Positions 22,672-30,219 of a DNA stretch of 33,005 nt are shown one piece after another. The stretch covers positions 1 to 33,005 of the forward strand of contig JAYEJS010000083.1 in NCBI GenBank assembly GCA_034660695.1, given 5' to 3'. The notes below the pieces were generated by a model. It searched no databases, was not told the origin of the DNA, and saw nothing but the letters and a program-made list of their open reading frames with translations. Position 1 is the stretch's first letter, and each line of letters starts with the position of its first letter. This stretch comes from Candidatus Thermoplasmatota archaeon (GTDB lineage: Archaea > Thermoplasmatota > E2 > UBA202 > DSCA01). The position numbers were made by a program, and so were the translations under genes.

Positions 22672-24116
22672 GGATCGACAGCCATCCAATACTTCATTTT
22701 GATAGAACACAACCAATATTTTTTTTTTACAACGGACAGAAAATAAAGGCATTCAAAGGAGAAACCATAGCATCAGCCCTTCATGCATCTGGCATAAAGA
22801 AGTTATCATGCAGTGTGAAATACAATCGCCCTAGAGGGTTCTTCTGCGGGATAGGAAAGTGTTCATCGTGCCTGATGCGCGTTAATGGAATCCCGAATGT
22901 CAGGACATGCATCGTGCCTGCAGAGAACGGCATGACCGTAGAGAGCCGGGAACAACGCAATCTACCTTCCGCCGAATTTTTAAATGGTAAAGGGAAAAGC
23001 ATGGATGTCGAGATACTCGTCGTGGGAGCAGGCCCCGCAGGTGTATCGGCAGCAATAGAAGCAGGTAATCATGGCAGATCAGTTTTGCTTGTCGATGAAA
23101 ATCATGTAACGGGAGGGCAGCTGATAAAACAAACGCACAAGTTTTTCGGTTCTAAAAAGGAGAGGGCTGGAACGAGAGGGATAAAGATAGCCGAGGAACT
23201 GGAGGCGGAAATAAAAGGGATGGCTGAAAAAGGCGGTATAAAAATTTTGCTTGGGACAAGTGTTTTCGGGTATTATGGAAAAAATGGAAAACATGTACTG
23301 GGAGCCGTCGATAAAATGAAAAACATATTGTATACCATAGAAACGGAAAAAGTTATTTTTGCATGTGGTGCACAGGAAAACATGCTTTCGTTTCCAGGAA
23401 ATGACCTGCCGGGGGTGTACGGGGCGGGGGGCGTGCAGACATTGATGAACGTTTATGGGGTTAAACCCGGCAATAAAGTTTTGATGATCGGGGCAGGAAA
23501 CGTCGGCCTCATCGTTTCATATCAGCTCTTGCAGGCAGGCATCGAAGTCGATAGGGTGGTGGAGGCATTGCCCAAAATAGGGGGCTATAGCGTGCATGCC
23601 GCAAAATTGAGGAGATGCGGCGTTCCGATATATACATCTCATTCTGTTAAGGAAGTGTACGGGGAAGAGAGAGTTGAAGGGGCAATCGTGGGAAGATTGG
23701 ACGAAAAATGGAATTTTGTGAGGGGAAGTGAGGAGGACATGAAATGCGATACTGTATGCCTTGCCGTAGGATTAACGCCATCAGCCAGATTGCTCTTTCA
23801 GGCAGGCGTGAAAAGAAAATACATACCGGAAGCGGGAGGATATGTTGCAATTCATAACAATAAAATGGAAACGTCGGTAGATGGAATATATGTGGCGGGT
23901 GATTCCTCGGGTATAGAGGAAGCTTCAACCGCAATGCTCGAAGGCAAAATAGCAGGGCTGTCAGCCGCCTTTTCTCTCGGCCACGTAAAAAATGCGGAAG
24001 AACTTATGGAAGAATATGCCAAAACGCTTGATGGGATGAGAGAAGGGCCGTTTGGCAGTAAAGCAAGAAAAGCGAAGAAAAAAATTCTTCAGGAGGCTTT
24101 AAATGAAGGAATATGA
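22668..24116 (+). CDS. Amino-acid dehydrogenase alpha subunit (2Fe-2S + FAD/NAD domains)
   Basis: This 482-residue flavoprotein has an N-terminal 2Fe-2S domain like sarcosine oxidase alpha: C60, C65, C68 and C81 in RGFFCGIGKCSSC...RTC. It continues with a disulfide-reductase-type FAD fold (GAGPAG at 120-125) and a second dinucleotide motif (MIGAGNVGLIVSYQL, about residue 270). The glycine-cleavage-T domain of true heterotetrameric sarcosine oxidase is absent, leaving the shorter architecture of archaeal L-proline dehydrogenase PDH1 alpha, octopine/nopaline oxidase A and HcnB-type fusions. With the next three genes it would form a membrane-independent dye-linked dehydrogenase passing electrons from an imino or amino acid to ferredoxin or NAD. 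The exact substrate is not determinable. Confidence 0.82.
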   Translation: MRIDSHPILHFDRTQPIFFFYNGQKIKAFKGETIASALHASGIKKLSCSVKYNRPRGFFCGIGKCSSCLMRVNGIPNVRTCIVPAENGMTVESREQRNLPSAEFLNGKGKSMDVEILVVGAGPAGVSAAIEAGNHGRSVLLVDENHVTGGQLIKQTHKFFGSKKERAGTRGIKIAEELEAEIKGMAEKGGIKILLGTSVFGYYGKNGKHVLGAVDKMKNILYTIETEKVIFACGAQENMLSFPGNDLPGVYGAGGVQTLMNVYGVKPGNKVLMIGAGNVGLIVSYQLLQAGIEVDRVVEALPKIGGYSVHAAKLRRCGVPIYTSHSVKEVYGEERVEGAIVGRLDEKWNFVRGSEEDMKCDTVCLAVGLTPSARLLFQAGVKRKYIPEAGGYVAIHNNKMETSVDGIYVAGDSSGIEEASTAMLEGKIAGLSAAFSLGHVKNAEELMEEYAKTLDGMREGPFGSKARKAKKKILQEALNEGI

Positions 24117-24573
24117 AAAAACGGGTATAATTGGCCTGGAAGATTTGCAGATTCCATCGGAAGAACATCTTAAAAAAGGCATTGCAATAACAGAGTGCGT
24201 GCAGGAAATCCCATGCAATCCCTGCGTGGATGCCTGCCCCGTTGATGCCATCTCCATGGAAACAATAAATGCTCTGCCGGTCGTTGACTATGATAGGTGT
24301 ACGGGGTGCGGACGATGCGTTGGTGTTTGTCCCGGACTGGCAATTTTTGTTGTGAAAACGGAAGGGGATAAAGCTTTGATAACCCTGCCATATGAATTCC
24401 TTCACGTTCCAGAGAAAGAAGAGGAGGTGGCAGCACTTGACAGAGAGGGAAAAGAAGCGGGCATGGCCGTAGTAAAGAGGGTTATAAAAAAGAAAGACAA
24501 TACGTGCGTCATAACTATAGAGGTTTCAAAAAATCTTGCAATGACTGTGAGAAACATAAAAGTGGTAAAATGA
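24103..24573 (+). CDS. Dehydrogenase-associated 2x[4Fe-4S] ferredoxin subunit
   Basis: This 156-residue protein holds eight cysteines for two clusters: C32, C38, C41 and C45 in the first half (PCNPCVDACPVDAI) and C66, C69, C72 and C76 in the second (CTGCGRCVGVCPGLAI). A beta-rich C-terminal extension of 70 residues presumably docks on the flavoprotein, as in PdhF-like subunits. A strong AGGAGG ribosome-binding site lies inside the end of the alpha gene, which overlaps by 14 nt. Confidence 0.85.
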   Translation: MKEYEKTGIIGLEDLQIPSEEHLKKGIAITECVQEIPCNPCVDACPVDAISMETINALPVVDYDRCTGCGRCVGVCPGLAIFVVKTEGDKALITLPYEFLHVPEKEEEVAALDREGKEAGMAVVKRVIKKKDNTCVITIEVSKNLAMTVRNIKVVK

Positions 24574-24833
24574 AGGTTATCTGTAGATGCGAGGATATTA
24601 CAGAAGAGGACATAATAAACGAGATAAAAAACGGCTGTACAACTTTAGATGAGTTGAAACATAGACTGCGTCTGGGCATGGGGCCCTGCCAGGGAAGGAC
24701 ATGCATTCCTCTAGCTGCACGCATTCTGGCAAGGGAAACAGGAAAAAAAGTTGAGGATATAAGATTGCAAACGAGCAGGCCACCAGTTGTTCCCATACCT
24801 CTGGGCATACTGTCAAGTGATAAAAATGATTGA
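24570..24833 (+). CDS. BFD-like [2Fe-2S] subunit of the dehydrogenase
   Basis: This 87-residue protein begins MKVICRCEDITEEDI and has the four-cysteine bacterioferritin-associated-ferredoxin-like pattern C5, C7, C40 and C45 (GMGPCQGRTC). The same small domain is found fused or separate in octopine, proline and hydroxyproline dehydrogenases. The ATG at 24570 overlaps the previous stop (ATGA). A longer in-frame start at 24504 would run within the ferredoxin gene and lacks family support. Confidence 0.85.
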   Translation: MKVICRCEDITEEDIINEIKNGCTTLDELKHRLRLGMGPCQGRTCIPLAARILARETGKKVEDIRLQTSRPPVVPIPLGILSSDKND

Positions 24834-25974
24834 GAAAGCAGACGTTGTTATAATCGGCGGCGGTGTTAACGGATGTGCTCTCGCATATGAACTTGCTTCA
24901 AAAGGTATCAATAATGTTGTTATCGAAAAAAATCATCTTGCATCTGGAGCCACCGGAAGGTGTGGTGCAGGCATAAGGCAGCAGTGGTCAACGAAAGAAA
25001 ATGCAACCCTTGCAATAGAAAGTGTTAAAATTTTTGAGAGGCTAAGTGAAGAATTTGGCGAGGGTATAGGATTACGGCAGGGAGGGTATCTGATAGCAAT
25101 TCATGATGAAGATGACATGAAACAGGCCGAAAAGAACGTGAAAATGCAACGTTTTCTGGGGCTGGATGTGGACATTCTGGAAGCAGATGAGATAAAGGAA
25201 GTCGTTCCGATTCTTGATGTGAAAGGAATGGATGCCATAGGTGCAACATTCTGTCCGACTGATGGGCATGCAGATCCATTCAAAACTACATATGCATATG
25301 CACGTGCCGCCACGAAAAAAGGGGCGAAAATATACAGATTCACGGAAGTGCAGGGGATTCTGACAGAAAATGGCAAAATAAAGGGAGTAAAGACGAGCAA
25401 AGGGACAATAAAAGCAGATATTGTCGTAAATGCCGCCGGTGCCTGGTCTAAAAAAATTGCCGAAATGGCTGGAGTCACCCTTCCCAATGTCCCATACAAA
25501 AAAGAAATCATGGTTACTGAAAGAATGACCCATGCATTTGATTCCATGGTTATCTCGTTCAAAGACGGCATCTACTTCAGCCAGCAGGAAGAAGGGCAGA
25601 TTTTAGGAGGCATACCGCCGCCAGAAACAGTAACAGGATATGAAACAACGCCCACGCTTTCATTTCTAAGGCATATGTCCCAAACCCTTACACGGTATGT
25701 CCCGGTATTGAAACACATAAATGTCCTAAGACAGTGGACTGGATTTTATGATGTAACTCCCGATGCGCTGCCGATACTGGGCGAAGTGAAAGGATTAGAA
25801 AGATTTATTCAGTGCAATGGCTTTTCAGGCCACGGGTTTATGCTATCCCCGATGGTTGCAAAATTGCTTGCAGAACTCATAACAGGCGAAAAAACTTCTT
25901 TGCCGATAGGGAGATTGAAACTAGAAAGATTTGAAAAAATGGAATTCGAAAGGGAAAAATCGGTTGTCGGATAA
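24826..25974 (+). CDS. FAD-dependent amino-acid dehydrogenase beta subunit (DAO/SoxB-like)
   Basis: This 382-residue protein has a DadA/sarcosine-oxidase-beta fold. It has the FAD motif GGGVNGCALAYELASKG (residues 11-27), VIEKNHLASGATGRCGAGIRQQW for the isoalloxazine pocket and IVVNAAGAWSKKIAEMAG. The C-terminal WTGFYDVTPDALPILG...GFSGHGFMLSPM is typical of this family. It is the catalytic subunit oxidising a secondary amine or D-amino acid such as proline, hydroxyproline or sarcosine. Together with the three preceding subunits it matches the PDH1-type complex of Thermococcales, although gene order differs. The gene overlaps the BFD-like gene by 8 nt. It is the last gene of the operon. Confidence 0.85.
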   Translation: MIEKADVVIIGGGVNGCALAYELASKGINNVVIEKNHLASGATGRCGAGIRQQWSTKENATLAIESVKIFERLSEEFGEGIGLRQGGYLIAIHDEDDMKQAEKNVKMQRFLGLDVDILEADEIKEVVPILDVKGMDAIGATFCPTDGHADPFKTTYAYARAATKKGAKIYRFTEVQGILTENGKIKGVKTSKGTIKADIVVNAAGAWSKKIAEMAGVTLPNVPYKKEIMVTERMTHAFDSMVISFKDGIYFSQQEEGQILGGIPPPETVTGYETTPTLSFLRHMSQTLTRYVPVLKHINVLRQWTGFYDVTPDALPILGEVKGLERFIQCNGFSGHGFMLSPMVAKLLAELITGEKTSLPIGRLKLERFEKMEFEREKSVVG

Positions 25975-26004
25975 AAATAAAAATTAAAAAAGGAAAAGGA
26001 GGAG

Positions 26005-27657
26005 TTATTTCACTCCAAGCACTAACGGGCCGAGGACAAAGCCGCTAGCTGTTCCCATTGCTCCCCCTGCTGTTACTGTTATTGTTACTTTTCCAATGCC
26101 AAAAATGAAACCGCTCTTGATGGTCTCTTCTCCCCCTACGGGAATGCTCACCGTCCCACTATTTTCTTTTCCAATGAACACTGGCCCGTCAAAAGTAATG
26201 CTCCAATCTATATCGTTTGCATCTGCTCCCCCAGTATTTGTTAGCTTAGCTGTTGCGCCAAAGCCGCCCTTGATTTCTACTATATTTATCACTGGTGCGG
26301 GTACTCCAGTACTGTCGAAGTATATATCACTATTACCGTCTCTATTATCTACCCATATAACATTTCCACCTCTTGTAAGCTCTGAAGTATGCCATCCTGC
26401 CTCTACTGTACCATCTTGATCATTTATTTTAATTGGCTCGCTCCAGGTCACTCCATTATCAGTTGAATGAGTTTCATAAAGATTTCCACTTTTAATAAAA
26501 GTGCATTGTGCAACATCTCCATAGGAAATAATACTTGGATTTGTCTCATCATCTAGAGAATTAGCGATAAGGGTTTTGACGGTAGTGCTAAATCCATCCG
26601 TTGAATGGAAACAAACAATATCTTTATTTCCTTTTTCGTTTGTCTCACATGCTATATACCCGGAACCACTTCTAACGCTGATATCCGGTCGTGAGTAACT
26701 GGCGAAAAAGCCGCCAGAGATTTCATAAGTGTACCAAATCGCATCATCATCCCATATGGTTTCTATAGGATAACTAATTATGGCCATGCTATACGTCCCT
26801 ACCGAATCATTATAGAAATCACACACGGTATATCCTCTTCCTGTACTCTGGTCAATACTAGTTGAAGTAGTGCGTGAATAATTCCACTTCAGGAAAGCAT
26901 CACAAACAGCGTATCCCTCTCCATACCACTTAGTTCCGTCCGTCAGGACCCATGGACACTGGGTTGCGAAATAGTTGATACTCTCATCATTTGAATCGCC
27001 TATGTAACTCATCACGCCCCAGAACTCTGGATACTCTTCCGAATTATAGCCGGCGATTGTGAAGTTGTGCCAGTCAGAAAACTCATAGTTATCTTCCCAT
27101 TGCCATATTGAACCGCCGTATGTCTCCGTGTCGGTAATATCAGGCATAAGATAGACAACATTTCCAGCTTCATACTCACCTAGTGTCCAGCAAGCTACTG
27201 CACTATTTCCGACCCCCCTGTAAGCTACTGCTGGATCGGTATCATACATATCCTCAATTTGACGTTCATAGAGATTCCAAGTACTTCCCATATCTGTGGA
27301 ATACGAAAATAAAATTCCACTTGTGAGTATATCTGGCTGGATGGCATACGCTGCTATAAGATTTTCTCCAGAACATAAAGCTATCGATGGAGCGACTTCA
27401 TCATTAGAACTGTCTGCTATTGGTATATCTGTTCCTAGAATCGATGATACCTGTCTTGGAATACTGATTTTTTGTGCAGTTTTGCATGGCATGGGTTGTG
27501 GGTGATATTCACCTCTTTTAATAATACACTCTCCGACCGTCACATTGTCTGTACTTTTTTCTGTGAAGGATTCTGCTGCCAATGGGATACTTGCTGAAAT
27601 CATCATCGCTGCTATTACCAATACCCCTATAACATATACTGCTTTTTTCATGCTCAT
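26005..27657 (-). CDS. Secreted Asp-box (BNR) repeat protein
   Basis: This 550-residue protein has a signal peptide (VIGVLVIAAMMISASIPLAAE) and no other membrane segment. The middle is a beta-propeller-like region with Asp-box repeats STDMGSTWN, STDGFSTTV and STDNGVTWSEP, plus WVDNRDGNSDIYFD. The last 90 residues form a separate CARDB-like domain (AKLTNTGGADANDIDWSI, SGFIFGIGKVTITVTA) of a kind I remember from Thermoplasmatota secreted proteins. Asp-box propellers occur in sialidases but also many non-enzymes, and no catalytic set is seen. A strong GGAGG lies 5-6 nt before the ATG at 27657. It is isolated, followed by 30 nt to the dehydrogenase operon (convergent). Confidence 0.75.
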   Translation of the reverse strand: MSMKKAVYVIGVLVIAAMMISASIPLAAESFTEKSTDNVTVGECIIKRGEYHPQPMPCKTAQKISIPRQVSSILGTDIPIADSSNDEVAPSIALCSGENLIAAYAIQPDILTSGILFSYSTDMGSTWNLYERQIEDMYDTDPAVAYRGVGNSAVACWTLGEYEAGNVVYLMPDITDTETYGGSIWQWEDNYEFSDWHNFTIAGYNSEEYPEFWGVMSYIGDSNDESINYFATQCPWVLTDGTKWYGEGYAVCDAFLKWNYSRTTSTSIDQSTGRGYTVCDFYNDSVGTYSMAIISYPIETIWDDDAIWYTYEISGGFFASYSRPDISVRSGSGYIACETNEKGNKDIVCFHSTDGFSTTVKTLIANSLDDETNPSIISYGDVAQCTFIKSGNLYETHSTDNGVTWSEPIKINDQDGTVEAGWHTSELTRGGNVIWVDNRDGNSDIYFDSTGVPAPVINIVEIKGGFGATAKLTNTGGADANDIDWSITFDGPVFIGKENSGTVSIPVGGEETIKSGFIFGIGKVTITVTAGGAMGTASGFVLGPLVLGVK

Positions 27658-27729
27658 CTTGCCTCCGAATGTAATTACTTATTCCGTATTTATAGTTTTT
27701 GTATCTATAAAAAAGTGCTCCCGTCGGGA

Positions 27730-27764
27730 TTTTCGATCAGGCTTGCAGGTTTGCAAGCCATATA
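27730..27764 (-). other. T-loop (59/60) intron of tRNA-Glu, 35 nt
   Basis: Bulge-helix-bulge: T-stem TCGGG/CCCGA; 3-nt bulge AAT on the 3' side; central helix TTCG/CGAA; 3-nt bulge AAT on the 5' side; then an 8-bp intron hairpin GGCTTGCA/TGCAAGCC. Cleavage after the second base of each bulge restores TTCGAA+T, a perfect 7-nt T-loop. Confidence 0.88.
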
Positions 27765-27785
27765 TTCGAACCCGAGTCTTCGGCT

Positions 27786-27854
27786 TTCTTTAGAACCGTC
27801 TTTTGAAAGTGTTTCTTTGGGCTGAAGCACTTTCTTTTTAAAGAAAGGGCTCTT
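27786..27854 (-). other. Canonical 37/38 intron of tRNA-Glu, 69 nt
   Basis: Bulge CGA (C36, G37 and first intron base) and bulge AAA (last two intron bases and A38) flank a central helix CTCT/AAAG containing one C-A mismatch. The inner helix is AGAGCC/GGTTCT. The interior also holds a CTTTCTT/AAGAAAG hairpin. This is a slightly relaxed bulge-helix-bulge. Confidence 0.85.
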
Positions 27855-27933
27855 CGAGAGGCCGAGATGATTAGCCGGGCTACACTACGGGAGCATTACC
27901 CAGGTAATACATTTCTATTTTTATCTTTTTGGA

Positions 27934-28134
27934 CTACCCCCTGGAAGCAACCTGCAGTATCTTCACTTTATCGCCGTCATTGAGTTTTATTGTATATGGG
28001 ATTGGCTTATCGTTGACAATCAAAATGACGTCATCGGGAACAAAATTTAAGAGCGATATCAAATCTTTTCCTGTTGCCCCCTCGTCCATCTGTAATTTCT
28101 TTTTTTCTTTCGATATTAAAACTTCTATTTCCAT
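27934..28134 (-). CDS. ThiS/MoaD-like ubiquitin-fold protein (SAMP-like) ending in Arg-Gly
   Basis: This 66-residue beta-grasp protein is built as MEIEVLISKEKKKLQM, GATGKDLISLLNF, DDVILIVNDKPIPY and LNDGDKVKILQVASRG. The fold and the NDGDKVKIL turn match MoaD/ThiS/SAMP sulfur carriers and protein modifiers. Those normally end in Gly-Gly, which is adenylated and thiocarboxylated; this one ends Ser-Arg-Gly. It may therefore be a divergent carrier that keeps only the terminal glycine, or an inactive one. If active it could supply sulfur for tRNA thiolation, fitting its position between two tRNA genes, but that is speculation. It diverges from tRNA-Ser 40 nt away. Confidence 0.8.
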   Translation of the reverse strand: MEIEVLISKEKKKLQMDEGATGKDLISLLNFVPDDVILIVNDKPIPYTIKLNDGDKVKILQVASRG

Positions 28135-28174
28135 CGATATACTAAAAAACAGTCAGCGTATTAACTTTATGTTT

Positions 28175-28308
28175 GCTGGGATGGCCGAGTCAGGACTAAG
28201 GCGGTAGCCTCGAGAGCTACTGGGCTTTTTGTCCGCGCAGGTTCAAACTGCAGCCTGTAAGGCAGATTGCGTTTCCGAGCAGGTTGCTTGAAAATCCTGC
28301 TCCCAGCG
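28175..28308 (+). tRNA. tRNA-Ser (anticodon CGA), T-loop intron
   Basis: The acceptor is GCTGGGA/TCCCAGC with discriminator G at 28308. The anticodon arm GTAGC-CTCGAGA-GCTAC gives anticodon CGA. A long variable arm (TGGGC-TTTTT-GTCC region) identifies a serine tRNA. The T-stem is GCAGG/CCTGC. One intron of 47 nt lies in the T-loop; none is at 37/38. Mature length is 87 nt. CCA is not encoded. The 3' end is followed by GTCTTTTTAG, with a 7-bp GTCTTTT/AAAAGAC hairpin at 28307-28328 that may end transcription. Confidence 0.94.
28248..28294 (+). other. T-loop (59/60) intron of tRNA-Ser, 47 nt
   Basis: Bulge-helix-bulge: T-stem GCAGG/CCTGC; bulge AAT; central helix TTCA/TGAA; bulge AAC; inner helix GCAGCC/GGTTGC (one G-T pair). 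Removal restores TTCAAA+T. Confidence 0.9.
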
Positions 28309-28367
28309 TCTTTTTAGTATCAAAAGACTTTAGTGGTATTGATAGCTTGCAGTCGGGTAAATGAAAC

Positions 28368-28378
28368 AATTTTATATC
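28368..28378 (+). promoter_or_regulatory. TATA box for thrS
   Basis: AATTTTATATC is centred about 26 nt before the ATG at 28398, giving a leaderless transcript. Confidence 0.5.
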
Positions 28379-28397
28379 TCCCCATGCTTTACTTTTA

Positions 28398-30212
28398 ATG
28401 AAAATTCTCTTACTTCATACGGATTATATTGAATACGAGGCAAAAGAAAAGGCGGTAAAGGAAGCAGACGAAATAGAGATTAGGAAGGATAGGCTCGATG
28501 AAGCCCTTGCGGTTTTTGTCGCTGTTGAGAAAGATGATGAGGATGCAATAAATGAAACCGTAAAAAATGCGGCAGAAGAGGTGAAGCAAGTAGCAGAGAA
28601 TGTCAAAGTGGATAAAATAATGCTTTATCCCTACGCTCATCTATCCTCCAATCTTTCAAGTCCCAAATCTGCAAAAGAAGCCCTCAGGAAATTAAAGGAA
28701 GAGTTAAGCAAAAGGTTTGCCGTAAAAAACACACCTTTTGGATGGTACAAGGCATTCAAAATCAGTTGCAAGGGTCATCCGATGGCGGAACTCTCCAGGG
28801 AGATTAAAGGTATCGAAAGGCATGAAGAAGAGAAAAAAATTACATCATCCTGGTTTATATTCACATCGGAAGGGGAACTCATAGAGGCCGAGAAATTTGA
28901 TTTTAGCAATCACAAAGAACTCGAAAAATTTTATGAGTATGAGGCGTACGGCAACAGAAAATCTGAACGTGAGCCAGCCCATATAAAATTAATGAAAGAG
29001 CTAAATCTTGTTGATTACGAGCCCGGCTCCGACCCCGGGAATATGAGATGGTATCCGAAAGGAAAGCTGGTAAAAAAATTATTGGAAAGAAAAGTTGAGG
29101 AAATGTGTTTATCGGCTGGAGCAATGGAAGTCGAAACCCCGCTGATGTACGATGCCCAGCATCCAGCATTGAGCAAATACCTGAAAAAATTTCCCGCAAG
29201 GCAGTATAGGATAAAAGGGAACAAGGACAGAGAGCTTTTTATGAGATTTGCGGCATGCTTCGGGCAGTACCTGATGGCAAGCGACATGGTGATATCCTAC
29301 AAAAACTTGCCTCTACGCATTTTTGAACTGGCAAAGTCTTTCAGGAAGGAACAGCATGGTGAGCTATCGGGAATAAAAAGATTGCGTTCTTTTACGATGC
29401 CGGACATGCATACTCTGTGCGCAGATAAAGAGCAGGCTTTGGAAGAGTTCAAAAAACAATTTTTGCTGTCGATGGAATGGACAAGACTCATAGGTCTGGA
29501 GGGAGAGGTGGCACTCAGATTTGTCAGGCCTTTTTTTGAAGAAAACAGAGAGTTTGCCATGGAAATAGCAAAAGAGGTTGGAAAGCCCATCTTAATGGAA
29601 ATATGGGATAAAAGATATTTCTACTTCATAACAAAATTTGAATTCAACATGAATGACTCCGTTGGAAAATCCTTTGCGTTGTCAACCGTGCAGATAGATG
29701 TGGAAAATCCGGAGTCGTTTGACATTACATATACCGACGAAAACGGGGAAAGGAAGTATCCTCTTCTTCTCCATGCCTCGATATCCGGCGGGATAGATAG
29801 ATGCATCTGTGCCCTTCTCGAGAAAGAAGCAAAAAAAATTGAGAAAGGTGGCAAGGGAATGCTGCCATTCTGGTTGTCTCCGACACAGGTTCGCCTTATT
29901 CCGGTGGGCATCGAATTTTTGGATAATTGTATTGCATTGGCAGAAAAAATAAATGGCAGAGTTGATATTGATGACAGGGATGCAAGTGTTTCCAAGAAGA
30001 TAAGGGAAGCGGAAAAAGAGTGGGTACCGATAATAATTGTTTACGGGGAAAAGGAAAGGAATGGTATATACAGGCCTCGATGCCGTTTCTCATGCGAGAA
30101 AGAATTGTCATTAAAAAATCTAAATAGCATGATATCCGAAAAAATGGAAAAATATCCGTTACAGCCACTTTCCCTTCCAGCATTGTTTAGCAAAAGGCCG
30201 AGCTTTAGATAA
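28398..30212 (+). CDS. thrS: Threonyl-tRNA synthetase, archaeal type
   Basis: This 604-residue enzyme charges tRNA-Thr. The N-terminal 135 residues are the archaeal editing domain of D-aminoacyl-tRNA-deacylase fold (MKILLLHTDYIEYEAKEKA; VDKIMLYPYAHLSSNLSSP). The class II core has PLMYDAQHPALSKYLKKFPARQY, the motif-2 region RIFELAKSFRKEQHGELSG and motif 3 HASISGGIDRCICALLE. The C-terminal anticodon-binding domain begins PFWLSPTQVRLIPVG. Length fits archaeal ThrRS. It is convergent with the DUF3068-like gene, 7 nt apart. Confidence 0.96.
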   Translation: MKILLLHTDYIEYEAKEKAVKEADEIEIRKDRLDEALAVFVAVEKDDEDAINETVKNAAEEVKQVAENVKVDKIMLYPYAHLSSNLSSPKSAKEALRKLKEELSKRFAVKNTPFGWYKAFKISCKGHPMAELSREIKGIERHEEEKKITSSWFIFTSEGELIEAEKFDFSNHKELEKFYEYEAYGNRKSEREPAHIKLMKELNLVDYEPGSDPGNMRWYPKGKLVKKLLERKVEEMCLSAGAMEVETPLMYDAQHPALSKYLKKFPARQYRIKGNKDRELFMRFAACFGQYLMASDMVISYKNLPLRIFELAKSFRKEQHGELSGIKRLRSFTMPDMHTLCADKEQALEEFKKQFLLSMEWTRLIGLEGEVALRFVRPFFEENREFAMEIAKEVGKPILMEIWDKRYFYFITKFEFNMNDSVGKSFALSTVQIDVENPESFDITYTDENGERKYPLLLHASISGGIDRCICALLEKEAKKIEKGGKGMLPFWLSPTQVRLIPVGIEFLDNCIALAEKINGRVDIDDRDASVSKKIREAEKEWVPIIIVYGEKERNGIYRPRCRFSCEKELSLKNLNSMISEKMEKYPLQPLSLPALFSKRPSFR

Positions 30213-30219
30213 TCTGCAA

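Larger units (their letters stand above)
27716..27894 (-). tRNA. tRNA-Glu (anticodon CTC), two introns
   Basis: The acceptor stem is GCTCCCG/CGGGAGC with discriminator A at 27716 and the 5' end at 27894. The D-arm region TAGTGTAGCCCGGCTAATC matches archaeal tRNA-Glu. The anticodon stem TCGGC/GCCGA encloses CTCTCGA (anticodon CTC) and the T-stem is TCGGG/CCCGA. Two insertions must be removed: 69 nt at 37/38 and 35 nt in the T-loop at 59/60. The spliced product is 75 nt with a standard TTCGAAT T-loop. CCA is not encoded. A T-run follows the 3' end, and an AT-rich TATA candidate lies at 27915-27924. Confidence 0.93.

Noticed and set aside
22668-24116. True heterotetrameric sarcosine oxidase
   Set aside because: The alpha subunit lacks the C-terminal aminomethyltransferase-like domain and the accompanying small subunits are of ferredoxin/BFD type, not SoxD/SoxG.
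26005-27657. Sialidase
   Set aside because: Asp-box motifs are present but the sialidase arginine triad and nucleophile tyrosine arrangement could not be identified.
27730-27764. T-loop insertions as assembly errors or tRNA pseudogenes
   Set aside because: All three tRNAs have the insertion at the identical position with compensatory base pairing and exact restoration of a canonical T-loop; random error would not do this.
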